A stretch of 20,666 nt of DNA. Source: a virus. The notes under the pieces were generated by a model that did no database searches, had not been told where the DNA came from, and worked only from the letters and a program-made list of their open reading frames with translations. Position 1 is the first letter of the stretch. Every line of letters begins with the position of its first letter. The translations under genes were made by a program, and so were the position numbers. This document shows positions 13,637 to 20,666 of this stretch, in pieces. Location of the stretch: positions 1 to 20,666 of IMG/VR virus record IMGVR_UViG_3300008110_000524. One strand, given 5' to 3'.

Positions 13637-14034
13637 AGTTGCTCCGGTAGTGTAAATTCAATCCAAGAAAGGGTGTCTTCATCCCACTGGTAGCCACGCA
13701 CGCCCTCGGGCCACGGCTTTTCCGGGGCAGGGACCGGAGCACACCACAAGTAGGTGAAGCTGTCCAAAGTCCAAGATGGGTAAGGTTGAGGCGTGAAAAA
13801 CCCCACCCCATCCCATGTGTAACCAACCCCTGCGTAATTCTTGCGGAACGCCTTGGACTGATCTGGATCGGGATCGTTTGTGCCGGGGGTGTAATAGATA
13901 CCGCCCCGGGTGTTGTAGCTGGTTTGAATCCAACTTGCGGGATCACCCCAGTTGCCTGTGTCGATCTCTGCTTGGTCAATGACCAGCACTTGCTGGACGA
14001 CATTGTTTTCGTCAATTTGTGCAAAATGTGCCAT
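13633..14034 (-). CDS. Conserved phage protein next to the tail adhesin (133 aa)
   Basis: The product begins MAHFAQIDENNVVQQVLVID, then has SWIQTSYNT, a NYAGVGYTWDGVGFF segment, a PQPYPSWTLDS motif and a closing WDEDTLSWIEF. I recall proteins with this order of motifs (MAHFA..., NYAGIGYTYD, PYPSW) as frequent in tailed phages of aquatic bacteria; their function is not known. Many aromatic residues suggest a small, beta-rich, stable fold. It has no signal peptide or membrane segment. It follows the Gly-rich gene by five bases without a clear ribosome site, so coupled translation is likely. By position it could be a tail tip part or a fibre assembly factor. It belongs to the same GC-rich segment as the adhesin genes. 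Confidence 0.75.
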   Translation of the reverse strand: MAHFAQIDENNVVQQVLVIDQAEIDTGNWGDPASWIQTSYNTRGGIYYTPGTNDPDPDQSKAFRKNYAGVGYTWDGVGFFTPQPYPSWTLDSFTYLWCAPVPAPEKPWPEGVRGYQWDEDTLSWIEFTLPEQL

Positions 14035-14039
14035 GGCGA

Positions 14040-14960
14040 TTACGTTGTAAACGTCCCAGAAGAAGTGAAGGTGTGATAGGTGTACCCACCGGCTGAAGTT
14101 ACTGTGCCACCGGTCGCAACTTGACTGCCTGCGTAGCGAATGATCACAATGCCGGAGCCGCCGTTGCTTCCGCTACCGCCGCTACCCACAGAGCCTGCCC
14201 CGCCTCCGCCCCCGGTGTTAGTGGTGCCAGCCGTGCTGTAAACAACAAAACCAGAATTGGCCCCGTTTCCTCCGCCCCCAGCGCCACCTGCGGTGCTGCC
14301 ATAAGAAGTTGACTGACCCCCGCCACCGCCAGCATAAGTAGAGCCATTCAGCCAAGTTGAGCCTGCGCCGCCCGTACCCGCAGCGCCTGCGGCACCTGCA
14401 CCGCCGCCGCCACCGCCAAGAGGGTAGCCAGCGGGGAAGTCAACAGGCCCCCCGTTATTACCTTGCCCTGATGTCCCTGTGCCGCCATTGCCGCCCCCAG
14501 ACCCGCCCGATCTACCCACTGAAGACCCGCTGTTATAGCTATTCGCTCCGCCGCCGCCACCCGTAGAAGATAGGCTGTTAAAAGACGAAGCCCCACCATC
14601 ACCGCCAATATTGGCAGAACCCGCACCGCCAGCACCCACCGTAACGGAAAATCCTGTGCCTTTTGCAACCCCGGCAGATTGCGTTCTATATCCACCAGCA
14701 CCACCACCACCGGCTCCAAACCAAGCGCCTCCGCCACCACCACCGGCAACAACCAAGTACTCAACATTCAGGGCGTTCGACTTGCCGTACAAGGAACTCA
14801 TGCTCCACGTTGTACCGCTGCCACCGACACCTGCAAGGGTTCGGACGTTGGTTTGGTTCATCGAAATGGTCGCGGTCAGGCTCAGGCCAAGTTCTTGCGC
14901 AACACTGACCGGGCTTGATGTGCCCCCCATATTCAAGGGGCCGCTTGCTGGCATTGTCAT
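14040..14960 (-). CDS. Glycine-rich tail adhesin-like protein (306 aa)
   Basis: The N-terminal 60 residues (SGPLNMGG, SVAQELGL, VRTLAGVG) have the form seen at the start of phage tail-tip and fibre-like proteins. From EYLVVAGGGGGG (about 67) to residue 268 the chain is mostly Gly with Ala, Ser and Asn, including long Gly runs. The end has the motif SGIVIIRY (269-276) and GGYTYHTFTSSGTF. Gly-rich tracts of this kind can pack as polyglycine II helices, as in the known adhesin gp38 of phage S16, where the loops between tracts bind the receptor. A host-recognition role is inferred from that and from the place directly after the fibre. AAAGG precedes the ATG; a second ATG two codons later is a weaker option. 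The DNA is markedly GC-rich. Confidence 0.8.
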   Translation of the reverse strand: MTMPASGPLNMGGTSSPVSVAQELGLSLTATISMNQTNVRTLAGVGGSGTTWSMSSLYGKSNALNVEYLVVAGGGGGGAWFGAGGGGAGGYRTQSAGVAKGTGFSVTVGAGGAGSANIGGDGGASSFNSLSSTGGGGGANSYNSGSSVGRSGGSGGGNGGTGTSGQGNNGGPVDFPAGYPLGGGGGGAGAAGAAGTGGAGSTWLNGSTYAGGGGGQSTSYGSTAGGAGGGGNGANSGFVVYSTAGTTNTGGGGGAGSVGSGGSGSNGGSGIVIIRYAGSQVATGGTVTSAGGYTYHTFTSSGTFTT

Positions 14961-14962
14961 GA

Positions 14963-17782
14963 TTAACCTTTCGACTCAAGGGCGGCTAACCGGGCTTCAA
15001 GCGCGACAACGCGCTGGGCCAATTTTACAGCGGCGACCAGCGCAGCGTTACCGTATGCGACAGACAAGCGGCCATCTTCGCCTTCCATCACAGAGTGCGG
15101 CAGAAGCTCTTGCAGTGACTGGGCCGAAACACCATCCTGAGTGAGTTCAGCATCCGTGCGGTCAAATGTGCCATGCTTAACTTTTGCAAGACGTTCAATA
15201 AAATCAGGACCGTAGCCGCGCCAGTTTGTCTTAACTCGCTCATCAGAGTATGCCGTGACGTTTCCAGTCGCCGTAACAAAGCCAGATACGTTCAGGCCAG
15301 CAGCGCCGCTAAAATTAAAACTTGTACCGTCGTAATACAAATAAACACTACCGCCGTTGGTGACGAAGTAGTAAACACCCGTTGTGCCGTTTGATCTACG
15401 TGCAACAATGTCTCCAGCGCTGTTGACGCCCGACCCACCGGGAAACGATACAGTAGAACTGAACGCGCCGGTTGTTGCAGATACCGTGCCGCCAGATTGG
15501 TTTGTGGCAGTGGTGGCTGTTGTAGCGGATGTTGCACTGGTGGCTGTCGAAGCATTCCCGCTCAGAGTCGCAGTGATCGTGCCTGCACTGAAGTTGCCAG
15601 AGGCATCTCGCGCCACGACCTTGCTGGCGGTGTTGGCCGAGGTGGCATCCACCGCAAATGTGCGGGCAGCAGCGCCGTTGTATGTCCCGGCACTTGTCAG
15701 GTACGTTCCAGCCGTCAGAGCATTAGCAACAGACCCAGCAGAACCTGTAGTATTCTGGTTCAACGTAGGCACATCAGCGGCCTGAATAGCCGACATAACA
15801 ACGTTAGTACCATCACCGCGCAGATATTGACCAGATGTGACAGCTTGTGCCACACGGTTCATTTCAGCTTGTGCTGTTGTATTACCAGTGCCACCATTAG
15901 CAACGGGAAGAGTACCTGTAACACCCGTAGTCAAACTGACATTGGTGATTGTGTTGTTACTACCATTGATTGTTTTGTTGGTCAGCGTTTCAACACCCAC
16001 CAAAGTGACAAAACCAGCAGAGGTCAATGTTGCCTGCGACCAAGCACTACCTGTCCACAAAAACAATTCATTGCTCGTAGTATTCCAATACAAAGCACCA
16101 GTCAACAGCGCGTTACCATCATTGTCCAGTGTAGGCGCTGAAGCCTTCGCACCAAGATAACGATCATCAAAGCTGTCATAGCTTGCAGCAGCAGCGGCTG
16201 CACTAGCACTGGCTGCATTAGCAGAGTTACCTGCATTGGTTTCAGATGTAGAAGCGTTGCTGGCTGAAATAGCTGCAGCAGCAGCAGAGGCAGAGGCAGC
16301 GGTAGCGCTACCCAAGATACCATCAACATACACTTTGGTTGTTGCATCAGTATCAACAGTAGGTGTGCCCAATCCTGTGATTTTGTTAGCGCCCATTGCG
16401 ATGGCACCAGACATTGTGCCACCAGTCAGATTGAGCTTCAGAGCATCAGCAGTGTCAACATATGTCTTTGTTGCTGCGTCAGTACCAGCAGACGGTGCAG
16501 CCAATCCAGTGATCGAATTAGCACCCATCGCAATAGCACCGGACATAGTGCCACCTGACAAACTGAGCTTCAACGCATCAGCAGTGTCAACGTAGGTCTT
16601 TGTTGCTGCGTCAGCACTCGACGTAGGAGCACCCAAGTTCGTAATCTTGTTGCCACCCATTGCCAACGCACCCGTCATGGTGTCGCCAGCTTTGCTAACC
16701 TTTGTAGCAATCTCGTTCGTCACTGTGGTGGCAAAGTTGGGATCATCACCCAACGCTGCAGCCAACTCATTCAATGTGTCGAGAGCACCGGGAGCGCTAT
16801 CGAGCAGGTTAGAGATGGAAGTGTCAACATAACCTTTAGTGGCTGCATCACCTGTGGCAGTAGGCGTAGCCAATCCTGTCACTTTGTTGCCACCCATCGC
16901 CAAGTTACCTGACATGGTGTCGCCAGCTTTAGCAACCTTCAACGCATCAGCAGTGTCAACATACCCTTTAGTGGCTGCATCACCTGCATTGGTTGGTGCT
17001 GTGAGGTTGATGATGGTGGCAGTGGTGCCAGCATTCATGTTCAAGTTGCCGTTGATGACAACATCATTGAACGAGGAAGAACCGCTAGAGGCTGTGACAT
17101 TACCTGTCAAGTCACCTGTGACATTACCAACAACAGCACCAGTGTGTGTACCAGTAGTGTTACCAGTGACAGCACCAGTCAAGCCGCCTACAAAACCTGT
17201 AGTAGCTGTGATGGTTGTACCAGTGATTGCTTGCGCAGAAGCACCACCAATAACAGCACCGTCAATCGTACCAGCGTTGATGTCAGCAGAAGCAATGACA
17301 GCAGCAGTATTCACTGTCAGGTTAGTAACTGTCGCAGCAGCAGGTGTTGTTGCACCAACAACAGTGTTGTCAATGGTGCCTGCATTGATGTCAGCAGTAT
17401 CAGCAATCAAGCTATCAATGTTTGCTGTGCCATCAATGTACAGGTCTTTGAACTCCAATGAACTAGTACCGAGGTCAATGTCGTTGTCTGTTACAGGAAC
17501 GATGGCACCATCTTGAACGCGCACTTGCTCAGTAGATGTGCCGCTGACTTCAACAAACACACCAACACGGTTGTTCACAGTGTCAACAGCTACTTTGTTC
17601 TTCGCATCAGCATCACCAATCAAAGGGACGTAATGACCCTCTGCTGCTGTACCATCATGCTTGTGTCCTGCCGTTTGCTCAAAAGCATCACGCAGTGCAT
17701 TCAACTCGTTGTTGATTGGAGCAGCACGTACAACAGCCGTTGGTACGATGTCTGCTGAAGATTGTCTTACATAACCTGTCAT
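14963..17782 (-). CDS. Tail fibre with C-terminal S74 intramolecular chaperone (939 aa)
   Basis: Residues 1-120 form a probable tail-attachment part (VPTAVVRAAPINNELNALR, then HKHDGTAAEG). About 196-230 is a run of TG repeats (GAVTGNTTG and similar). Residues 268-486 hold 44-residue repeats with TMSGxxAMG and DAATKxYVD motifs, separated by one 35-residue insert. An Ala/Ser-rich linker follows (about 490-535), then a receptor-binding region. Residues 846-939 are a Peptidase_S74 domain opening with S846-D-E-R-V-K851, the Ser/Lys pair used for self-cleavage, and closing with a coiled coil (ALEARLAAL). In this family the domain trimerises the fibre and then cuts itself off before the Ser. AAGGA precedes the start. 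Base composition and codon choice change at about 15.7 kb, inside the gene. Confidence 0.9.
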   Translation of the reverse strand: MTGYVRQSSADIVPTAVVRAAPINNELNALRDAFEQTAGHKHDGTAAEGHYVPLIGDADAKNKVAVDTVNNRVGVFVEVSGTSTEQVRVQDGAIVPVTDNDIDLGTSSLEFKDLYIDGTANIDSLIADTADINAGTIDNTVVGATTPAAATVTNLTVNTAAVIASADINAGTIDGAVIGGASAQAITGTTITATTGFVGGLTGAVTGNTTGTHTGAVVGNVTGDLTGNVTASSGSSSFNDVVINGNLNMNAGTTATIINLTAPTNAGDAATKGYVDTADALKVAKAGDTMSGNLAMGGNKVTGLATPTATGDAATKGYVDTSISNLLDSAPGALDTLNELAAALGDDPNFATTVTNEIATKVSKAGDTMTGALAMGGNKITNLGAPTSSADAATKTYVDTADALKLSLSGGTMSGAIAMGANSITGLAAPSAGTDAATKTYVDTADALKLNLTGGTMSGAIAMGANKITGLGTPTVDTDATTKVYVDGILGSATAASASAAAAAISASNASTSETNAGNSANAASASAAAAAASYDSFDDRYLGAKASAPTLDNDGNALLTGALYWNTTSNELFLWTGSAWSQATLTSAGFVTLVGVETLTNKTINGSNNTITNVSLTTGVTGTLPVANGGTGNTTAQAEMNRVAQAVTSGQYLRGDGTNVVMSAIQAADVPTLNQNTTGSAGSVANALTAGTYLTSAGTYNGAAARTFAVDATSANTASKVVARDASGNFSAGTITATLSGNASTATSATSATTATTATNQSGGTVSATTGAFSSTVSFPGGSGVNSAGDIVARRSNGTTGVYYFVTNGGSVYLYYDGTSFNFSGAAGLNVSGFVTATGNVTAYSDERVKTNWRGYGPDFIERLAKVKHGTFDRTDAELTQDGVSAQSLQELLPHSVMEGEDGRLSVAYGNAALVAAVKLAQRVVALEARLAALESKG
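16325..16981 (-). repeat. 44-residue (132-nt) fibre shaft repeats
   Basis: Five DAATK or DATTK copies stand at residues 268, 312, 391, 435 and 479 of the fibre. The spacings are 44, 79, 44 and 44 residues, so 79 is one unit plus a 35-residue insert (containing LLDSAPGALDTLNELAAAL). Between them recur TMSGxxAMGxNxITGL blocks. The last copies are also similar as DNA (for example around 16395-16480 and 16525-16610), pointing to fairly recent duplication or repeated conversion in the shaft. Confidence 0.85.
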
Positions 17783-17790
17783 GATATTCC

Positions 17791-19347
17791 TTATCGTCTA
17801 TCATTCACGGAGTAGTTCAATACCAACCCCTGAATAGTGTGACTAGCATTTGTATCGTTTGTCACATATTTAAAAGCTATAGAAAAACCAGAGCCTGAAA
17901 TATTTGTCTTCTCTACTGGTGACGGGTTGCCATCATAAATAGCAGCAGCATCGTATACAGCTTCGTTGTAATAAGCAGCAGCACCTGTTGTTGTCAACAT
18001 ATAGTTGGCTGGGTTAAACACGTTCTGGCTGTCTTCAAAATCATATGCAACACCTAACGAAATAGTTGAGGCACCTTCACCACGCAAGAATGTTGTGATG
18101 TTGTAAAAGTTCTTACGGATTGTAGGATCTTGAAAGTAGTAATAGGGGGTTTGGTAGATAGACAAAATGGGGTCACCATCAAAGGATGTTCCTGTTTCTT
18201 GTTTATACACTTTACCTGTAGCATCCCCGTGAATCACAATCTCATCAGCACCTATATAACCACTCGACACAGACGTTGCAGGAAAACCAAACAACTGTCC
18301 AAACTCGTAACTGAAACCACCATCGCGTTGACGCAATCCACCGATCAAACCAAACGTACCCTCAGTGGGTATGAACAACCTAAACTGTGACTTCTTACGA
18401 ATGACAACAGAACTAACAAGTTCTGGGTCAAGGTCTTCAGCAACAATCTCCTGAAGGATGGCATTGATGGTAAACTGAATCTGCTTAGAGATTGTCTCCA
18501 ACTCAACGTCACCGATTTTGTTTGTACCCGCCACTGGTCTGAAACCGTCTGGTCCCAAGAACAACAGATTTCCCCCAAGTTCTACCACACTATCAGAGGC
18601 TACACAGCCCAAGTTGGTAGTAACTTCACTGACTATAAAATCAGCAATGTTGGTGCCCTGCAAAGCCTTGATAGCATTCTTACCAAAGATGTACAACGTA
18701 TCACGGAACGGTTTAATCTGTACAATCTCAAACCCTACGTTAATAACACCTGCACCATTGGCTGGGTTGAAATCTGTCTCAGCGAGTGGTGCAGAGAAGT
18801 ACAGGTTAAACGGTTCAGAAGCCTGTCCCGCCAAGAACATGTGATTCTTAAATGACGATGCAAACTTTGGAGCCGTTGGAGCATTAGCATGTGTCACCTG
18901 TGTGTAGGTTGTACCATCATATGTTGCGGCAGGATTGATACCGTCTGTCAGAAACAGCTTGTTAGCAACCCAGTTGTAACGAAGCATCCTCACCTTCTTC
19001 ACTCCCACCATAGTGACAGTGCCGGGAGTTGTTACAGCAACCCAAGCTGAGGTAGCGTTATTCCATCGGAAGAAGTAAGCAGTACCAGCCGAAGGTTTAC
19101 GGCAAGCAAAGATGGCATCGTTAACACCTTCAGCAACAGCAACACCTAACACATTTCCTGTGCCAGTCACAGTACCATATGTGTTGGAATATCCGCTCAC
19201 ACGACGATACCCACCAGTAGTGGATGGTTCGTAATTGATGAGCTGTGTAGCCGAGCCGGGTTCTAGTTCACCTTGCGACAACACATCACGGTTGGTGTTC
19301 ATACCACCAATCGATGTCACTTTGAAACCTAAGATGCGATCTGCCAT
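17791..19347 (-). CDS. Tail tubular protein B-like tail nozzle protein (518 aa)
   Basis: A beta-rich 518-residue protein with repeated short strands and Gly-containing turns, consistent with the propeller-like tail tube of short-tailed phages (T7 gp12, P22 gp10 class). Recognisable pieces are an N-terminal GGMNTNRD and YRRVSGY pair, a central KNHMFLAGQ and FRDTLYIFGKNAI region (about 165-215), and a later GNLLFLGPDGFRP (about 257-270), the repeating blade pattern of such proteins. I rely on the pattern and on gene order, directly after the tail tube A gene and before the fibre, which it probably holds. The start overlaps the previous stop as TAATG; the fibre gene follows after eight bases with its own ribosome site. 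There is no signal or membrane segment. Confidence 0.75.
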   Translation of the reverse strand: MADRILGFKVTSIGGMNTNRDVLSQGELEPGSATQLINYEPSTTGGYRRVSGYSNTYGTVTGTGNVLGVAVAEGVNDAIFACRKPSAGTAYFFRWNNATSAWVAVTTPGTVTMVGVKKVRMLRYNWVANKLFLTDGINPAATYDGTTYTQVTHANAPTAPKFASSFKNHMFLAGQASEPFNLYFSAPLAETDFNPANGAGVINVGFEIVQIKPFRDTLYIFGKNAIKALQGTNIADFIVSEVTTNLGCVASDSVVELGGNLLFLGPDGFRPVAGTNKIGDVELETISKQIQFTINAILQEIVAEDLDPELVSSVVIRKKSQFRLFIPTEGTFGLIGGLRQRDGGFSYEFGQLFGFPATSVSSGYIGADEIVIHGDATGKVYKQETGTSFDGDPILSIYQTPYYYFQDPTIRKNFYNITTFLRGEGASTISLGVAYDFEDSQNVFNPANYMLTTTGAAAYYNEAVYDAAAIYDGNPSPVEKTNISGSGFSIAFKYVTNDTNASHTIQGLVLNYSVNDRR

Positions 19348-20060
19348 TATTTCACTCGCTGTGGAACGCTAGAAGGCACGATCATTGTCGAACGCATGGA
19401 CAACGGTTCATCCATCAACAAGCGGCGCATACTCTTAATACCCTGCTCAAATCTATCACGGTGAATATTAGCACTTTGTTCGTTAGAACGGTAGAGCATC
19501 ATGTAAGTCATACCACCATCAATGATGACGTTGTCAAAACGAGTAGGGACAATACACACATCTGTGCTATTGACCATGTCGTCGGGAAACGTCCAGTACT
19601 TATATTCGATGACATAAGCTTGATCAGCAGGTGGTGTGACACCAAATTTACTATCCTGTGTCTGATATATGGCTTCGGGAACACCGTAACCACCAGCACC
19701 AGACATATCATCTTTAGGGCGATACTGATCCAAGTATTGCGTGTAAGGCATTACAGACAGACGCTTAGGTTCGTTGTTGGCGGAAGATAGTTGACGCAGG
19801 TAAAACGATTCCCAATCAACGCTAGAAAAGCTAGAAGGGAAACTATAAACGGACGTACCGTCTGTGGCGAGTGTCTGAGTTCCAGTGACTAAAGCGAAAG
19901 GCCATTCTTGTGCAGAATGCATCAACTCTTTAACAGATGAATTGATTGCCTGCTTAGCTAAAGCTTGAACGTTTCGAGCACCGTCGAATTCTGTGGAGTC
20001 CATATTGACTTCACCCATTCGTCGCAGCAATTCATTTGTTAAGGAGATGTATGTGGACAT
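19347..20060 (-). CDS. Tail tubular protein A-like head-tail adaptor (237 aa)
   Basis: The N-terminal helices (SLTNELLRRMGEV, then ARNVQALAKQAINSSVKELM) followed by QEWPFAL are the usual opening of the T7 gp11 / P22 gp4 type adaptor that sits below the portal. The middle is beta-rich (TDGTSVYSFPSSF, YVIEYKYWTFPDD), and the end has a helix with an EQSANIHRDRFEQGIK segment. The length is close to the family's usual 190-240 residues. It forms the upper tail tube with the downstream tail tube B, to which it is joined by TAATG. No ribosome site is seen before the ATG at 20060, and a terminator hairpin lies just upstream, so expression should be lower than that of the capsid-type gene before it. 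Confidence 0.8.
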   Translation of the reverse strand: MSTYISLTNELLRRMGEVNMDSTEFDGARNVQALAKQAINSSVKELMHSAQEWPFALVTGTQTLATDGTSVYSFPSSFSSVDWESFYLRQLSSANNEPKRLSVMPYTQYLDQYRPKDDMSGAGGYGVPEAIYQTQDSKFGVTPPADQAYVIEYKYWTFPDDMVNSTDVCIVPTRFDNVIIDGGMTYMMLYRSNEQSANIHRDRFEQGIKSMRRLLMDEPLSMRSTMIVPSSVPQRVK

Positions 20061-20071
20061 ATTTTATAAGC

Positions 20072-20103
20072 AAGAAAGGGGTGAGCCTTTGACGACCCAC
20101 CCC
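20072..20103 (-). terminator. Terminator hairpin after the capsid-type gene
   Basis: Read on the minus strand, GGGGTGGGTC (20103-20094) pairs with GGCTCACCCC (20087-20078) over ten base pairs including two G-U pairs, with a six-base loop, followed by TTTCTT (20077-20072). It lies 17 bases after the stop of the 162-aa gene and 12 bases before the tail tube A gene. It probably works as a partial terminator or 3' stabiliser, setting a high capsid to low tail ratio. Confidence 0.75.
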
Positions 20104-20119
20104 ATAGATAACTTAGCTA

Positions 20120-20608
20120 TTAAGCCAGTTGGTCGCGGTCAACTTCGGTAGTAGCAGGACGACCATCAACGCTCACCAGCACAGCCCACACACGCAGCGA
20201 ACCAGAGGTAGGAGCGGTAGTAGCAGTGGCGATCAGCAAGTCGATGGTGTCAGCAGTGCCGATCACGACAGGTTGGAAAGCAGCAGCGTTCTGAGCGTAA
20301 GCGCCAGCAGCAGCAGCGTCACCGTCGAAGCCGTCAACGAACACGTCAGCGTCAACACCAGTCACGCCCAAGTCGTAAGTGGTGTCGTTGGACTCACCAC
20401 CAGCAACGGTGATAACTTCAAAGCCAGCGTTCAAGATGACGGTGTTGGCGGGAACAGAGATGCACTCAATCACGTCAGCAGCAGCCAAGGCAGAACCTTT
20501 GGCGGTAGCAGCAGCAGCGAAGTCGATGACCTTGTCAACGACATAAGGCACAGGAGCAGCGGTGCGACCAGCGGAAGCGCCACCAGCGAGGGTAGTAACA
20601 GTAGCCAT
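20120..20608 (-). CDS. Probable capsid decoration or accessory head protein (162 aa)
   Basis: A 162-residue, Ala/Val/Thr/Asp-rich protein with almost no Lys after the first part and many alternating beta-type stretches (VIECISVPANTVILNAGFEVI, split by turns; RVWAVLVSVDGRP). The low complexity, acidity and abundant GAC, GTC and GCA codons suggest a highly expressed, stable surface protein. In podovirus gene order the place before tail tube A belongs to the major capsid protein or a small protein after it. At 162 residues this is too short for an HK97-type capsid protein, so a decoration or cement protein is most likely; the main capsid gene would be just off the right edge. AAAGGAAAT is a strong ribosome site, and the gene is bracketed by hairpins. 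Confidence 0.6.
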   Translation of the reverse strand: MATVTTLAGGASAGRTAAPVPYVVDKVIDFAAAATAKGSALAAADVIECISVPANTVILNAGFEVITVAGGESNDTTYDLGVTGVDADVFVDGFDGDAAAAGAYAQNAAAFQPVVIGTADTIDLLIATATTAPTSGSLRVWAVLVSVDGRPATTEVDRDQLA

Positions 20609-20646
20609 TTTAAATTTCCTTTATTGAGAGATGTGTATGTAGAAAC

Positions 20647-20666
20647 GGGGAAGCCTTTTGAGCCTC
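20647..20666 (-). terminator. Partial hairpin, likely terminator of an upstream gene, cut by the window edge
   Basis: On the minus strand GAGGC (20666-20662), loop TCAAAAG and GCTTCCCC (20654-20647) form the visible part of a stem that would continue beyond the window, followed by GTTTCTAC. The 3' half is nearly the same as the hairpin at 20072-20103. The remaining bases up to the start codon at 20608 are an A/T-rich leader with a strong ribosome site. Confidence 0.5.

Noticed and set aside
14611-15144. Plus-strand frame of 177 codons and several others opposite the Gly-rich gene
   Set aside because: Long open frames arise opposite GC-rich Gly codons (Pro/Ala reading). The minus-strand protein has recognisable motifs and this one has none.
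16839-17516. Plus-strand frame of 225 codons opposite the fibre gene
   Set aside because: A Val/Ala/Pro-rich product that is just the reverse reading of the Thr/Gly/Asn-rich fibre repeats; no ribosome site and no start context.
20120-20608. Major capsid protein
   Set aside because: 162 residues are far too few for an HK97-fold capsid protein and the expected E-loop/P-domain pattern is not seen; decoration protein is the better reading.

Overview
The window reads as part of the genome of a short-tailed (podovirus-like, T7-type) double-stranded DNA bacteriophage of a Gram-negative host. The evidence is a virion gene series in T7-like order (a probable capsid accessory protein, tail tube A, tail tube B, fibre, large internal virion proteins) and a lysis cassette with a two-component Rz/Rz1 spanin, which is only needed where there is an outer membrane. 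I cannot name the host; I see no integrase, repressor or other lysogeny gene here.

Layout. (1) Positions 1-1248, plus strand: five tightly overlapping small genes, the first entering from outside the window. They include an N4 gp49/Sf6 gp66-family protein, a small protein resembling RMF/CrpP, and a COG4551-like predicted protein tyrosine phosphatase. (2) Positions 1225-1450: a sigma70-like promoter, a 68-nt tRNA-like RNA with anticodon CAT but no normal D arm, a complete tRNA-Trp(CCA) with an unusual C73, and a bidirectional hairpin terminator separating the plus-strand genes from the convergent minus-strand block. (3) Positions 1463-20608, all minus strand, transcribed right to left: probable capsid decoration protein, terminator hairpin, tail tube A, tail tube B, tail fibre with a C-terminal S74 chaperone, glycine-rich adhesin-like protein, a conserved phage protein, a lipoprotein, three small membrane proteins, Rz with embedded Rz1, an M15 peptidase (endolysin), then four genes for or near the internal virion proteins (835, 68, 164, 455 and 1741 aa series). 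Coding is nearly continuous: no stretch over 300 bases lacks a gene, and the longest intergenic interval is the RNA region at 1249-1462.

How it fits together. The minus-strand genes form one late operon: particle completion and tail (right), host recognition (13.6-17.8 kb), cell lysis (11.3-13.6 kb) and the DNA-ejection proteins (1.5-11.3 kb). Genes in the lysis block are joined by ATGA, GTGA or TAATG overlaps, which suggests coupled translation. The plus-strand genes look like accessory or metabolic genes of another expression phase, ending in the RNA genes and the shared terminator.

Most notable: an eleven-unit, gap-free 22-residue repeat in the 835-aa internal protein; the D-arm-less tRNA-like RNA placed exactly at a predicted transcription start; C73 in tRNA-Trp; near-identical hairpins on both sides of the 162-aa capsid-type gene; and base-composition steps inside the fibre gene and inside the 1741-aa gene that point to module exchange. 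All family calls are from reading motifs; no database search was possible.
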